Of a stretch of DNA of 25,968 nt, positions 11,743 to 21,419 are shown in pieces. The stretch's first letter is position 1. The number at the start of each line of letters is the position of its first letter. The DNA comes from a virus. The position numbers and the translations under genes are program-made. Under the pieces are notes generated by a model. That model saw only the letters and a program-made list of their open reading frames with translations. It made no database searches and was not told where the DNA came from. The stretch lies in the IMG/VR virus record IMGVR_UViG_3300046000_003360, positions 1-25,968 of that record, one strand, 5' to 3'.

Positions 11743-14700
11743 TTCATGCCTTTCAAATATGACAGGGGTGACTTAGCCTTAGGAGGTATTTTACCAACAG
11801 GGGCTGATCTTTTGTGTTTTCTTATGCTTTCACGCATTTTATCCAAAACTAGGGCACCAGCTTTATTTGAGCCATTGCCTAATGCTGCAACCGTATCTGC
11901 ATCAAATACGTATTCACCATCTGCCAACATGGCAGGAATACTATCTGATTGGCCATCACCTGCACCTTGCACGTAATTGCCGGTTTTTCCAGTGATGAAC
12001 TCGGGAATATGCTCTACTTGACCGCCTTTGGCAAAGCCTGCCAATGCCCCGCCACCAAGGTATTTTAATCCTGCCGAGGTCATACTACCTGCATTCATAC
12101 CCGGAATCATTGTGCTATTATCATTGCCGCTTACAGGATTCCCGGGAGATGGGACACCTGCAAGCTTAGCCCCTACAAAGCCAGTGCCTTCTTCAGTTTC
12201 AGCGGCTTCTGCCGTGGCAGGCTTAATACGCCCAGTCAAGACTTGCAATAGTCTGGGGTCAACATTAGCCAGTTGCGGGTAGAGTTGCGCAAGTTGCGTC
12301 ATTCCAGAGTCGTCCTTTATAGATGCACCAGCCAACATTGTTGGGGTTAAAGTCCCAGGCAATGCGCCTGTACTAGCAGGCACTGTAATTGCGCCAAGCG
12401 CCCCCGATTGCTGCTGTTGCTGCTTGGTAGGGGTAGTAATTTTTGTAGTTTTTGTGGGGTCTGTAGTTTTTGTAGGGTCTGTAGGAGGCACAACCTCACC
12501 CGGTGGTACAACTGGTGGTACTACAGGCGTCACAACTGGCGGTGCAGGCGGTACTACAGGCGGCACAACCGGAGGAACCGGTGGAACTACAGGCAAAGCT
12601 CCAGGCGGTATTGTAGGCAAGTCCGTGTTAACACTAGGATTTACATTCGGGTTAGCATTAGGATTAGCATTCGGGTTTGCCAACGGGTTGGTTGTTGGGT
12701 TGACGGTTGGGTTAGACGTTGGATTTGCCAACGGGTTGGTTGTTGGGTTGACAGTTGGATTTGCCAACGGGTTAGTTAAAACTGCTGCATCTGCGGCGGC
12801 TTTGGCATCTGCTGCAGCCTTAGCATCAGCTTTAGCTTTGGCGTCTGCAGCAGCTTTAGCGGCAACCAAAGCTGCTAGTGTATTGTTTGGTGTACTTGTT
12901 ACAGCAGGTGTGCTTGTTACAGCAGGTGTGCTTGTTACAGTGGCGGCGGTAGCTGCGTCAGCAGCAGCTTTTGCATCAGCGGCGGCTTTTGCATCGGCAG
13001 CAGCCTTAGCATCAGCAGCAACTTTAGCATCAGCAACAGCCTTGGCGTCAGCAGCAGCTTTAGCATCGGCGGCGGCTTTAGCGTCAGCTAAAACTTTAGC
13101 ATCAGCGGCGGCTTTAGCGTCCGCAGCGGTTTTGGCAGCTGCCGCGGCAGCAGCTTCAGCAGCAGCAACGGCCTCAGCTTTAGTGGCGGCATCCGCAGCT
13201 GCAGCAGCGTCAGCTAAAACCTTAGCATCAGCGGCAGCTTGAGCAGCGGCAGCGGCAGTTGCATCAGCTAAAACTTTAGCATCAATAACTGCTTGCGCAT
13301 TGGCTGCTGCAAGGGCGTCAGCTTTTGCTTGCGTCTCGGCAGCCAAAGCAGTATCAATTGCCACTTGCCCACTTGTGTCTGCGGCTGCCGTCACAGTGGT
13401 GTCTGCGCCTGCCGTTGTAGTAGCCCCTGCGCCTACTGTGCTTAAGGCGCCTGTGCCAGCTGTTGTAGTAGTATCTGCACCAGTTGTTACATTGGCGCCA
13501 GTACCAGCTGTTGTAAGGGCACCAGTACCAGCTGTTGTAGTAGTATCAGCACCAGTTACTACGTTAGCACCAGTACCCGCTGTTGTAGTAGCCCCGGTGC
13601 CTACAGTGCTTAATGCACCAGTACCTGCTGTAGTGTCGCTACCACCAACGGTAGATAGCGCGCCAGTGTCTGCAACTGTAGTTGCTGCTTGATTCTTTGA
13701 TGCAATTGCTGCGCTAACATCACTTAAAGTTAAGCCTGCTTCTGACATGGCAGCGCCAATTTCTGCTTGTGTGGCGTTAGGGTTAGCATCCAACCACGCG
13801 TTAATGCTACTGTTGACGTCAGCTACAGAGATGTTATTGTCTTGCGCATATTGCATACCTGCGCTTGTAAGATTTAAGTTCGAGTTAGCATCACCAATAT
13901 TAGCTAACGTTTGCGCTCCGGCATCGCTTAGCACAGACTGCCCAGTTGATGCGTCTACCAATGAGTCGATTCTGCCTGAGCCATTGGTGGATGCAATACC
14001 TGCTTTGCTAAGCTCTTCATTGAGGGTAGTGTTTGTCTCCGCAATAACGTTTTGAATGTTTGAGACTTCAATTGACGATGAAGTCTTACCTGCAACAAGA
14101 CCCTCAATCACGCCTTGTGTTAAAGACTTATTGATATTTACAGGTCGACCTAAGGCAACGTCTGTAAGAACATCGGTTGTAAATGCCTCAATAAGATCGG
14201 ACGTGCCTTCTTTTGTAAAGCTAGCACCTGCCTTGGTTGTTGCTTTACTAAGCGCGTTGCTAACCTTGTTAACCAAAGCGGCATCTGTAACACCGCCGGT
14301 AGCTACAGTAACAGCGGCTGCAATTTCAAACGCGGTTGAGGCTTCAGCATCGGCTTGCGCTTCAGATTTACCTGCTGCTCTAGCCTCTCTGTACTTATCG
14401 TTGTAAGCTGCACCGCCGGACTCCATGGCGTTCAAACCAACGTCAGTTCCTATGGCGGCAAATTTGCCTGCGTACTTAAGTACTTTAAGACCTAAGCCAA
14501 TTGGCAAACCTTCTTGAATAACTTCAATGGCCGCCATATTAAGAGACAGCGGATTATTCCAAACAGCTTTTACGCCTGCAACAATCTTATTGCCAACGCC
14601 ATCGGCATCGTTAACTGCTTGAATAACATTTTGGTTGGCCTGATTGACTGACTCCAGCTGCAGGGCCTCACCAGTGCGCGTAATCATCTGGCCAGCGTTG

Positions 14701-17033
14701 GTCAACGCATTTACTGGGCCTGTAAGACCAACCGCAGACGCCGTGCCGCCAAGGAACTCATTGATTTGCCCGGTGGCTTGTGTAAGGTTTGACAAGCCCT
14801 GCTGCGCAATTGCAGCAGCTGTACTGCCTTCACCAAAAATGGTGTTAATAACGGCTTTAGTCTCGTTTGCCGTTTGCGTAGCTTTGGCTAACCCTAGCGC
14901 ATCATTTTGTGCAAATAAGCGATTTGTTTCTGCAAGATTTTCATTTGGGCCACTGCCAATAATTCTTGCAGTAGTATCATTTTGCGCTGCAACTGTATTA
15001 GACGCATTAGTTGTAGTTGCAAGATTGGTTGCGTTTAGCGCGTTGATTGCCTGATCCGCAGAGGTGATGTTTAAGTCAGGCCGCTCAGCAGCTGTGGCCG
15101 TGCTGTATGTTTTGCCATTCCACTCAAACGTTCTATTGGGGCCATACGCTAAACGTGCTGCAGCGTAAGCATCATTAAACGAAACTTGTTTATTCCCTGC
15201 TGCAGCGTTTGCCGCAACTGCTGCATCATAATTGCCAAACTCGTCAGTGTAATTGCCTGCATCAACCAGAATATTAGGCGTGCCAGTAATAGTACTTAAC
15301 GCGCCAACAGTGTCATTAATGCTAGAGACTACGTTTTTAGTTGCAAGGTTTGATGTTGCCGCTGTAGAATTAAGATCTGTCAATAGCTGGTTGGCAGCAT
15401 CTGCGGTGTCTGGGTTATTAAGCGCAGTGGTTGCAGCTGACGTTGTAGCGTTGTTGATTAGTGACGTTGCAATATTGGTGTTAGTAATGTTATTGGCGGC
15501 GTTTGCTGTATTTGCCAACCCAGCAGCTGCATTGATAATTGCAGCCTCATTGCCTGAGTTTAATGCGCTAACTAAATTTACTGCTGCGCCTGCTGTTTTA
15601 ACATCTGAGCTGCCAGTCAATTGGCCTGCAGCAGATAAAGCCCCTGCCCAATTACCATTGTCAATGTTAACAGCTACGTTAATTGCGTTGCCCGCATCTG
15701 CCAGCGAAATAGTATCCGTTAGCATTGTGGTGCTAGCCAAAGCGCCAATGCTGGGGCTGTTTACCAACGACGTTACCAAGCCGCCAATGTCGCCTTTGTC
15801 CAATGCGCTGGCTACACGAAGACCAGTTGCAGCGTCAGTAAAGCCACCAACGCCTGCTAAACTTGCTAAACCGCCTAGCACGTCGCCGTTGTTAATGGCA
15901 ATTGCAGCATTGATGGCTTGCGCAAATGGGGCAACCCCAGGGATAAATGACGCAATTGCCAAAATAGGCGCAAGCTGCCCAATGTCGCTACTGGATGCGC
16001 CGGTAGTATAAAAGATTGGGGAGCCATCGGCATTAAGCTGAACGCGATAGCCGGTATTGCCTTTACCATCAAACGTACCGCCAAATGCATTGCCTGTCTG
16101 GCGCTCGCCATATGTACTGGCAACTGCTGTACCTGTAACTTTATTGCCAAAAGTCTCGCCAGTAGCAATAACGGCTTGGCCATCTTTAACAGTTATTTTA
16201 GACGGGTCAACTGCTTCTAATTCACCCATGCCATTGTCTTGGCCGTACACAGTTGTAAGCTTGGCATCTTTAGGTACTTCTACCAGTGTTTGCGTTTCGT
16301 TGCCATCCTGGTCGTATTGCCCGGATCCTTTGTAGACAACATTTGTAGTTGTGCCGTCCCCATTGTCTAACGCACGGACATATTGGCCGTCATAAAATTT
16401 ACCAATTTCCTGTGCAGGCGCATACGTTGTAACTTTGCCAAACTGGCTGATGTCAGTAGCGCCAGTATCAGCAATAATCTTAGCCATGTCAGCGGCGTTC
16501 TTTTCAGCAGAGCCTTTACCTTCGCCTTGCCACTTATCAGTAGTTCCTTGCGCCAAAATCTGTTGCGTAATCTTAGCTACGGCATCTTCTTTAGATACTG
16601 TAGCAGTAGCTGCTGGTGTAGTAACTGCTGCTGGCGTAGTAACTGCTGCTGGCGTAGTTACGGCTGCTGGTGTAGTTACGGCTGCTGGTGCAGTAACTGT
16701 TGATAGCGCGCCTTGTGTAACTGCTGGAGTTTGCGCGTAAGTGTCAGGCTCAAATTGTTGTGCATAGTAATCAACTGCAGGTGCGCTAACTGTTGCAGGA
16801 GGCGCCACACTTGCTGTTTCAAAATACGTATTGATTGCAGTAGGCGCGTAACCTGTTGCACGTGAAATATCTGAAACTGAAATACCATACGCATCAGCAG
16901 CTGCGGCAATCGCGGCAGGATTGCCTATGTTTGCGGCAACAAACTCAGCAATCTGCGCATCAGATACAGCAGGCGGGCCAAACTCTTCTCGATCTTCAAA
17001 AAGATTTGTGCGATATGCGTCTTTTAATGCCAT
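11739..17033 (-). CDS. Giant repeat-rich virion protein, 1764 residues
   Basis: This is the largest gene in the window. The N-terminus (about 22-75) has a compact helical part, [20 protein letters not shown] followed by [16 protein letters not shown]. Residues about 110-142 are tandem TTPAAV repeats. Several hundred residues of Ala/Asn/Thr-rich helices follow. Late in the protein come GTGALSTVG-type repeats (about 1114-1211), a long Ala-Asp-Ala-Lys tract (about 1250-1415), Asn-Pro repeats such as [10 protein letters not shown] (about 1418-1468) and Pro/Val runs. The C-terminal 75 residues contain [20 protein letters not shown], a motif known from phage virion proteins (SDSIPA-x-L-x-x-GEFV). 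It may be a tail or ejection protein with a tape-like or cell-envelope-spanning shape. No enzyme domain was recognised. Confidence 0.9.
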   Translation of the reverse strand: MALKDAYRTNLFEDREEFGPPAVSDAQIAEFVAANIGNPAAIAAAADAYGISVSDISRATGYAPTAINTYFETASVAPPATVSAPAVDYYAQQFEPDTYAQTPAVTQGALSTVTAPAAVTTPAAVTTPAAVTTPAAVTTPAATATVSKEDAVAKITQQILAQGTTDKWQGEGKGSAEKNAADMAKIIADTGATDISQFGKVTTYAPAQEIGKFYDGQYVRALDNGDGTTTNVVYKGSGQYDQDGNETQTLVEVPKDAKLTTVYGQDNGMGELEAVDPSKITVKDGQAVIATGETFGNKVTGTAVASTYGERQTGNAFGGTFDGKGNTGYRVQLNADGSPIFYTTGASSSDIGQLAPILAIASFIPGVAPFAQAINAAIAINNGDVLGGLASLAGVGGFTDAATGLRVASALDKGDIGGLVTSLVNSPSIGALASTTMLTDTISLADAGNAINVAVNIDNGNWAGALSAAGQLTGSSDVKTAGAAVNLVSALNSGNEAAIINAAAGLANTANAANNITNTNIATSLINNATTSAATTALNNPDTADAANQLLTDLNSTAATSNLATKNVVSSINDTVGALSTITGTPNILVDAGNYTDEFGNYDAAVAANAAAGNKQVSFNDAYAAARLAYGPNRTFEWNGKTYSTATAAERPDLNITSADQAINALNATNLATTTNASNTVAAQNDTTARIIGSGPNENLAETNRLFAQNDALGLAKATQTANETKAVINTIFGEGSTAAAIAQQGLSNLTQATGQINEFLGGTASAVGLTGPVNALTNAGQMITRTGEALQLESVNQANQNVIQAVNDADGVGNKIVAGVKAVWNNPLSLNMAAIEVIQEGLPIGLGLKVLKYAGKFAAIGTDVGLNAMESGGAAYNDKYREARAAGKSEAQADAEASTAFEIAAAVTVATGGVTDAALVNKVSNALSKATTKAGASFTKEGTSDLIEAFTTDVLTDVALGRPVNINKSLTQGVIEGLVAGKTSSSIEVSNIQNVIAETNTTLNEELSKAGIASTNGSGRIDSLVDASTGQSVLSDAGAQTLANIGDANSNLNLTSAGMQYAQDNNISVADVNSSINAWLDANPNATQAEIGAAMSEAGLTLSDVSAAIASKNQAATTVADTGALSTVGGSDTTAGTGALSTVGTGATTTAGTGANVVTGADTTTTAGTGALTTAGTGANVTTGADTTTTAGTGALSTVGAGATTTAGADTTVTAAADTSGQVAIDTALAAETQAKADALAAANAQAVIDAKVLADATAAAAAQAAADAKVLADAAAAADAATKAEAVAAAEAAAAAAAKTAADAKAAADAKVLADAKAAADAKAAADAKAVADAKVAADAKAAADAKAAADAKAAADAATAATVTSTPAVTSTPAVTSTPNNTLAALVAAKAAADAKAKADAKAAADAKAAADAAVLTNPLANPTVNPTTNPLANPTSNPTVNPTTNPLANPNANPNANPNVNPSVNTDLPTIPPGALPVVPPVPPVVPPVVPPAPPVVTPVVPPVVPPGEVVPPTDPTKTTDPTKTTKITTPTKQQQQQSGALGAITVPASTGALPGTLTPTMLAGASIKDDSGMTQLAQLYPQLANVDPRLLQVLTGRIKPATAEAAETEEGTGFVGAKLAGVPSPGNPVSGNDNSTMIPGMNAGSMTSAGLKYLGGGALAGFAKGGQVEHIPEFITGKTGNYVQGAGDGQSDSIPAMLADGEYVFDADTVAALGNGSNKAGALVLDKMRESIRKHKRSAPVGKIPPKAKSPLSYLKGMK
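12628..12780. repeat. Asn-Pro coding repeats in the giant virion gene
   Basis: Related 12- to 36-bp units containing GGGTTGGTTGTTGGGTTGAC-like sequence recur through this stretch. On the - strand they encode [14 protein letters not shown]-type residues. The units are imperfect, unlike CRISPR repeats, and stay in one reading frame, so this is a coding repeat. Confidence 0.8.
12783..13280. repeat. Degenerate coding repeats for an Ala-Asp-Ala-Lys tract
   Basis: About 500 bp of repeated 12-, 15- and 18-bp units such as GCATCAGCGGCGGCTTTA encode, on the - strand, a long [11 protein letters not shown] series broken by VLADA variants. Synonymous codons differ from unit to unit. The protein pattern is kept while the DNA has diverged, which suggests selection on the alanine-rich helix rather than a very recent expansion. 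Confidence 0.85.
16609..16699. repeat. Five 18-bp tandem coding repeats (TTPAAV)
   Basis: Near-identical 18-bp units of the form GCTGCTGGYGTAGTWACK follow each other about five times. They encode TTPAAV on the - strand in the N-terminal part of the giant protein. Differences are almost all at third codon positions. Confidence 0.85.
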
Positions 17034-17035
17034 AA

Positions 17036-17296
17036 TTAGCTCGTTGCTGGGTTAACTGCGTTGACAAGCTGCTCGGCCCACTCTTGCCAATCATCAAATT
17101 GATAAGGTCCGGGAATACCTTCATTGGTAAACACGTCAATGGATTTTAATCCTGCGCCCCATGTTTTCCAATCAGTATTTGCATCGGGAATCGACAGTTG
17201 CTGAGCCGCATACAGCTCAACCATAAGACAAGCCCATGACTCAAAGGTGTGATACCTAGGGTCATAGACCTGAGCAACGTTAAGTATATTAGACAT
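17036..17296 (-). CDS. Hypothetical protein, 86 residues, within the tail operon
   Basis: The start overlaps the stop of the tail nozzle gene (TAATG around 17296), so the two are coupled. The product begins [20 protein letters not shown] and is rich in tryptophan and acidic residues ([30 protein letters not shown]). It contains one cysteine and no signal or membrane part. I do not recognise a family. The place between nozzle and giant virion protein suggests a small assembly factor or minor tail part. It ends 2 bases before the start of the 1764-residue gene. Confidence 0.8.
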   Translation of the reverse strand: MSNILNVAQVYDPRYHTFESWACLMVELYAAQQLSIPDANTDWKTWGAGLKSIDVFTNEGIPGPYQFDDWQEWAEQLVNAVNPATS

Positions 17297-19278
17297 TACG
17301 GTCTTACGTCGCCAATATCGGCGTTTAGTACAACTTTACCCAACTGATAATCACCACCGGATATGTTGGAAACAAACTTCAATCGCAATTCACGACGCTG
17401 TTCACGCATATCAATCTTAAGCGTATCAGGCTCAAACGTATAAGGGCCTGTAGTATCATCTGGAGATGTGGCAAACGAATTGCCTGTAACATACAACTCC
17501 ATCTCACCCGTTTGTATGAAGTCAGGCTCAACCCTCTCCAACCGTAGCCATCTATTTTCGCCTACGGCGGAAAGCTCAGCAGGACCCCCAGATACCCAGC
17601 CAAGATCATTAGTCTCAAAAGATGACTCAATGGCCAATGACGCAGTATCTTGCACAGCGTCAGTCCCTATCTCATGCTGCCACAAAGATACAAAGTTAAC
17701 AGTTGCAGTGACAGTAATCACTAAACCGGCACCAGCAGGAATCGCTGCTGATAGCGTGTCGCTAACAACATAATTCTTACCTTTGTTAAATATCGTGACA
17801 GAAGTCACAACGCCACCGGCAACCACAATTGTAGCTGTTGCGCCTGAGCCTCCGCCGCCCGTCAATGCTTGGTTGGTATAAGTGCCATTGGTATACGCAG
17901 ATCCGGCGTTGGTAATGGTTATGCCATTAACGCCGCCTGAGGCGTTGAGGTTCCACTCCGCGGCAATAGGAAAGTGAAATACTTGAGAAAAGTAACCTGC
18001 AGATCGCTGAGCGCCTAATGCAAAGCCTGCGTCGTACCATATGTTTTCACGTGTATTGTAAATAACAGCGTCATTACACTCAGTGGCATTGCCAGAAGGG
18101 TAAAACCACCAGATCTCGCCAAAACGCGGAACCTTTGATACCCAAATCTTTTCACGCTGTGCGTAATTTAAGTTGTCAAAAAAGTAGTTTTGGTTAAAAG
18201 TATTAGGAATCTCTTTTACAACGCCGTTATAAAGCAAAAACCGGTCAACGCCGCACCAGTAATACACGCCGTCGTACTCAATTACCGACTGGCTTGAAAG
18301 AATTGAGGATTGACTGGTAATTAAGTCATACCGCCAAAACTGTGGAGGTGTACCTGCACCGCCAATAAAGGAGACTCGAATTAAAGAATCCAAACTCCAA
18401 AAGAGGCCCGATGGTGCATTTGATCCACCACGTACAGGTAATCCTTGGACAATCTTGCCGGTGGCCACTGAGACCTCGTTGGCATCAGCAGATACCCAAT
18501 CATTCACATTTCCAGCTGAGCAATTCTTAATTAGACCGTCATTACCATAGACAAACACGTAAGGGTGCAAAGTAACTACGCCACCAGACACTGAAACTTG
18601 ATTGTCAAAAGTCAAAGTAACGCTGGAGCCGTTGGCTGTAGCTGGTGCTGAGATTGTTAGCGTTGTGGATGCAATAGATACCACAGTGGCGCCAACTGGA
18701 ATGCCTGTGCCTGTTACTAACTGGCCTGCGCCAATTTGCGTATTTGTTGCAGCCATTGTGATAGTGGCTGAAGTATTAGTAATTGTTGCAGCAACTGCCG
18801 TAAACACTCCAATAGGCGCTAAACTTGTGCCGTTGATGTTGCCACCAAGAACTGGTGTATTGGTGTTGTTGTCAATTAGCGAAAGATTTTGACCTGCATG
18901 CGCTAACAGCAAATTGGTGCCCGCGCCTGTGCCGTCATAAAAAGTATCAAACTGCCAAAGGTTGTTGTCGTTTGACGTAAAGCCTGACAATGTCATGTCT
19001 GTAATGCCAGAGCCTACGCCATTGTTGTCAATAGGCAGTAATTGCAAACCTTGCGAATGCCCACTAAATACATTGTTAAAGCTTTGCTGTGGATTAACAT
19101 ACACACCACGTGATGGGCCTGACAAGTTAGCAGTAATCTGTCTATAGCCACCTACTTTACGAGGCCGGCCGCGCTGAAATCGTACCCATTTACCGTCGTT
19201 GTAGCAACTTGCATCAAAGGTGGTGCCATCCCGCTGAATTCCGGGCTTTGTATCAAGGGCAAAAACCTTTTTTGTCAT
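17296..19278 (-). CDS. Tail nozzle / DNA stabilization protein, P22 gp10-like
   Basis: This is a 660-residue protein with the layout of the podovirus tail hub or nozzle (P22 gp10 and relatives), which plugs the portal-adaptor channel and carries the tail tip. The N-terminus KWVRFQRGRPRKVGGY (30-45) is typical of that family, as are later blocks PQFWRYDLITSQSSILSSQS, YDGVYYWCGVDRFLLYNGVV, EIWWFYPSGNATECNDAVIY and YNTRENIWYD, which are beta-propeller-like blades. Two insertions stand out: an Ig-like stretch near residues 157-226 (GAGQLVTGTGIPVGATVVSI) and a Gly/Thr-rich part near 453-530 (GSAYTNGTYTNQALTGGGGS). These may be surface-exposed domains added to the nozzle. It is coupled to both neighbours by one-base TAATG overlaps. 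Confidence 0.85.
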   Translation of the reverse strand: MTKKVFALDTKPGIQRDGTTFDASCYNDGKWVRFQRGRPRKVGGYRQITANLSGPSRGVYVNPQQSFNNVFSGHSQGLQLLPIDNNGVGSGITDMTLSGFTSNDNNLWQFDTFYDGTGAGTNLLLAHAGQNLSLIDNNTNTPVLGGNINGTSLAPIGVFTAVAATITNTSATITMAATNTQIGAGQLVTGTGIPVGATVVSIASTTLTISAPATANGSSVTLTFDNQVSVSGGVVTLHPYVFVYGNDGLIKNCSAGNVNDWVSADANEVSVATGKIVQGLPVRGGSNAPSGLFWSLDSLIRVSFIGGAGTPPQFWRYDLITSQSSILSSQSVIEYDGVYYWCGVDRFLLYNGVVKEIPNTFNQNYFFDNLNYAQREKIWVSKVPRFGEIWWFYPSGNATECNDAVIYNTRENIWYDAGFALGAQRSAGYFSQVFHFPIAAEWNLNASGGVNGITITNAGSAYTNGTYTNQALTGGGGSGATATIVVAGGVVTSVTIFNKGKNYVVSDTLSAAIPAGAGLVITVTATVNFVSLWQHEIGTDAVQDTASLAIESSFETNDLGWVSGGPAELSAVGENRWLRLERVEPDFIQTGEMELYVTGNSFATSPDDTTGPYTFEPDTLKIDMREQRRELRLKFVSNISGGDYQLGKVVLNADIGDVRP

Positions 19279-20573
19279 TAGAATGTTCCGCCAGAAACGC
19301 CACTTGTAAACGTGCCAGTAGTCCCTGAAACAGCGCCTGTAAACGTGCCAGTAGTTCCTGAAACAGCGCCTGTAAACGCGCCTACGCCTACTATAGATAA
19401 CCCTGTTGCAGAAAGAGTAGACCTTAAAACACCTAAAATTGCAGTGTTAAACTGGCCTGCACCGGCGCGGTAATTACCCGTACTTAATTCAGATGCAAAA
19501 GTTAATGAGGGCGCGGCAACAGTACCATCGCCTAAAGTCACGGTTGTTACAGCGCCTGCTTGCGACGTATTGGCGTTAAAGAAGTTAGTTCCATCACAAG
19601 CCAAAGTTACTTGCTGCCCTGCTGGGATAACTACAGTTGTTCCAGAGCCTGTGGTAACCGTAAATGTATAACCGCCTGCCGTAGTAGAGTTCTTAATTAC
19701 ATATAAATTTACCACTGGTGGATAAACTATTGTGACGTTGCCTGTAAGCGTGCCTGTGTAAGTCTGGATAGTATTAGAAGCCTCACTGGCGGTTAAGGTA
19801 TATGACCCCGCAGTAACTGCTTTAACCAACGACGTGTAAAAAAACTGCGAACTTACCCCGTAGCCAACGGTAACGTAAGTTGTGCCTGTACAAACAATGA
19901 ACGCAGACTCACTAGGCGCAAAAGTCTTTGTAGAGGAGCCATCAATGTTATCAGCAGCTGACACAACCATTGATCCTGTGCCATTATTCTTAAACAGCGT
20001 AAACCAGTTATTACCTAATGAAGACGCGGATGGTAGTGTATACGTACCTGCGCCGCCTGACCACACTAATGCCTGAGCTCGATCTGCTGCTGCAAACGCT
20101 CCACCTGTAACGATTGACTGTGATGGGTGACTTTGATTTAAAGTTGTACCACTTGCAACCAAGCCATAACCGGCTAATGTAGCTGCATCAGCTGAAGATG
20201 TGCCTGTGCCAAAGGCAATAGTTCCCCACGTGCCTGTTGTTGTGGGGTTTGCCGTAATGTAAACATACTTGGACTCACCAGCAGCAACAGAGATGATTGT
20301 GTTTGTGCCCGCAAAGTCTTTAACCGTAAACGTGTTTGCGCCAACATTGCGAATCAATGCATCTTGACCTACTGATGCTTGATTTGCAGGCGGCATATAC
20401 AGACTTAAGCCCGCTGTTGTAGCAGTGACCTGCATAATACGCGCTGCGTAGTCATCTGTGGCATTGCCATTGATTGGCCAGTTCAGCTGCGTATTTGCAC
20501 TTAACGTAACAGCACGATATGAAACGTCCGTTGGCTGAATGACGTTGCCTGTAAATGGTGAGTTATAGCTCAT
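19278..20573 (-). CDS. Tail fibre-like protein, 431 residues
   Basis: The protein is rich in Thr, Ser, Gly and Val, with repeated short beta-strand units, as in phage fibres. It starts MSYNSPFTGNVIQPTDVSYR, and several repeats of a strand-turn pattern follow (for example GYTFTVTTGSGTTVVIPAGQ). At its C-terminus it has GAVSGTTGTFT twice in tandem, then SGVSGGTF and the stop. In longer fibre proteins this GAVSGTTGTF pattern usually leads into more shaft and a C-terminal domain such as a self-cleaving chaperone. Here the protein ends right in the repeats, so it may be truncated or may attach as a short adaptor between tail and fibre. AAGGA precedes the start; the stop overlaps the nozzle start (TAATG). 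Confidence 0.8.
   Translation of the reverse strand: MSYNSPFTGNVIQPTDVSYRAVTLSANTQLNWPINGNATDDYAARIMQVTATTAGLSLYMPPANQASVGQDALIRNVGANTFTVKDFAGTNTIISVAAGESKYVYITANPTTTGTWGTIAFGTGTSSADAATLAGYGLVASGTTLNQSHPSQSIVTGGAFAAADRAQALVWSGGAGTYTLPSASSLGNNWFTLFKNNGTGSMVVSAADNIDGSSTKTFAPSESAFIVCTGTTYVTVGYGVSSQFFYTSLVKAVTAGSYTLTASEASNTIQTYTGTLTGNVTIVYPPVVNLYVIKNSTTAGGYTFTVTTGSGTTVVIPAGQQVTLACDGTNFFNANTSQAGAVTTVTLGDGTVAAPSLTFASELSTGNYRAGAGQFNTAILGVLRSTLSATGLSIVGVGAFTGAVSGTTGTFTGAVSGTTGTFTSGVSGGTF
19305..19370. repeat. Two tandem 33-bp coding repeats at the fibre 3' end
   Basis: A 33-bp unit beginning TGTAAACGTGCCAGTAGT is present at 19305-19337 and again at 19338-19370 with one base change; a third partial unit starts at 19371. 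Each encodes the 11 residues GAVSGTTGTFT on the - strand. The near identity suggests recent expansion. Confidence 0.9.
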
Positions 20574-20581
20574 GTTAGTCC

Positions 20582-21217
20582 TTAACTATCAACCGCTATG
20601 GCTTGACGGTCTGCAATGCGAAGCTTATCTTCTGCCATCAATGTTTGCATAATCAACTCATAGTTTTGCTGCCACATTGGCATGCGCTCATCGTTCTTAA
20701 GGAACGGCATAGCTTGCAAGAGGGACCCGTAGAGCAAAGCTTGCGGGGCATAGGTAGTAAACCAATTGCTTTGGTTTGATGAATCCAGAGGCTGTACTCG
20801 TTCATAGTAAAGCACCTCAAAATCGTAGGCTGCACTAGGCGTAGGTGCTACCATCCAATGCGTGTAATCGTAGTCACAGTAATATAAAGGCGTGCCTGTT
20901 GTGGCAGGGTCAGGCCAGTAACTACGAAGGTACTCATACTTACGAAGTAGCACGGGCTGACGATCACCATTTACTGTGACGTTCATTGAAACAGTCTTGT
21001 GCCAGCGTGCAGGCTTATCAATGGTTGCTTGACCTGCAGTCATGGCGCTGGTATTGACCGTTAAGTTGCCTAGGAACTTAATTTGACTAGCAATGATTTG
21101 CTCAGCCAACATAATGAAAAGCGGAATCTTTGCCAAGGTAGAGGCGTCATTCCTCTCCAAATAAGACTGGATGTTCTCCACCAAGGAGTCATAGGTCATT
21201 ACTGCGGCAGTTGTCAT
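20582..21217 (-). CDS. Head-tail adaptor protein, phage SU10 type
   Basis: This is a 211-residue protein with the form of the podovirus adaptor that joins the portal to the tail nozzle (SU10-type adaptors). Typical features are the N-terminal helix TYDSLVENIQSYLERNDAST, then LAKIPLFIMLAEQIIASQIK, followed by a beta part (LTVNTSAMTAGQATIDKPAR; LLRKYEYLRSYWPDPATTGT), then YYCDYDYTHWMVAPTPSAAY and the pair DFEVLYYERVQPL and WFTTYAPQALLYGSLLQAMP. The C-terminal helices read MPMWQQNYELIMQTLMAEDK. Length matches the family. It is transcribed before the fibre-like and nozzle genes, so adaptor and nozzle are made from the same message. GGAG lies upstream of the start. Confidence 0.85.
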   Translation of the reverse strand: MTTAAVMTYDSLVENIQSYLERNDASTLAKIPLFIMLAEQIIASQIKFLGNLTVNTSAMTAGQATIDKPARWHKTVSMNVTVNGDRQPVLLRKYEYLRSYWPDPATTGTPLYYCDYDYTHWMVAPTPSAAYDFEVLYYERVQPLDSSNQSNWFTTYAPQALLYGSLLQAMPFLKNDERMPMWQQNYELIMQTLMAEDKLRIADRQAIAVDS

Positions 21218-21219
21218 GC

Positions 21220-21390
21220 TTACTTGCTCCGCTTCCTAGCCATAGCCATATTGTCAACCAAATTAGGATAGGGTCGGCCTGCTGCTTTGGCTCTTGCTTT
21301 TGCTGCAGACTTTTTCTGCGGCGTAAGAGGCTTAGGCTTACCTAATGATTTTGGCCGTTGTTTTTCCCAAACAGGCTTACTTGATGCCAT
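21220..21390 (-). CDS. Small highly basic protein, 56 residues
   Basis: This frame has a strong ribosome binding site (AGAGGTGAT) before ATG 21390 and ends two bases before the adaptor start. The 56 residues begin MASSKPVWEKQRPKSLGKPK, continue PLTPQKKSAAKARAKAAGRP and end YPNLVDNMAMARKRSK. About a third of the residues are Lys or Arg and there is only one acidic residue in the first 40. There is no membrane segment. The basic, Pro/Ala-rich composition suggests a nucleic-acid-binding or scaffold-like peptide bound to DNA or to the virion. The call rests on the ribosome binding site and spacing; the function is unknown. Confidence 0.8.
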   Translation of the reverse strand: MASSKPVWEKQRPKSLGKPKPLTPQKKSAAKARAKAAGRPYPNLVDNMAMARKRSK

Positions 21391-21419
21391 TTTAATCACC
21401 TCTTAAAAATAAAGATATA

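Noticed and set aside
12640-13280. CRISPR-like array of short repeats
   Set aside because: The units vary in length, have no unique spacers and keep one - strand reading frame throughout, so they are coding repeats.
12424-16740. Long + strand open frames (for example 12424-13242, 15253-16011, 16435-16740) rich in Ala, Val and Gly
   Set aside because: They lie antisense to the 1764-residue gene and mirror its biased codons; they lack ribosome binding sites and contain no recognisable domain.
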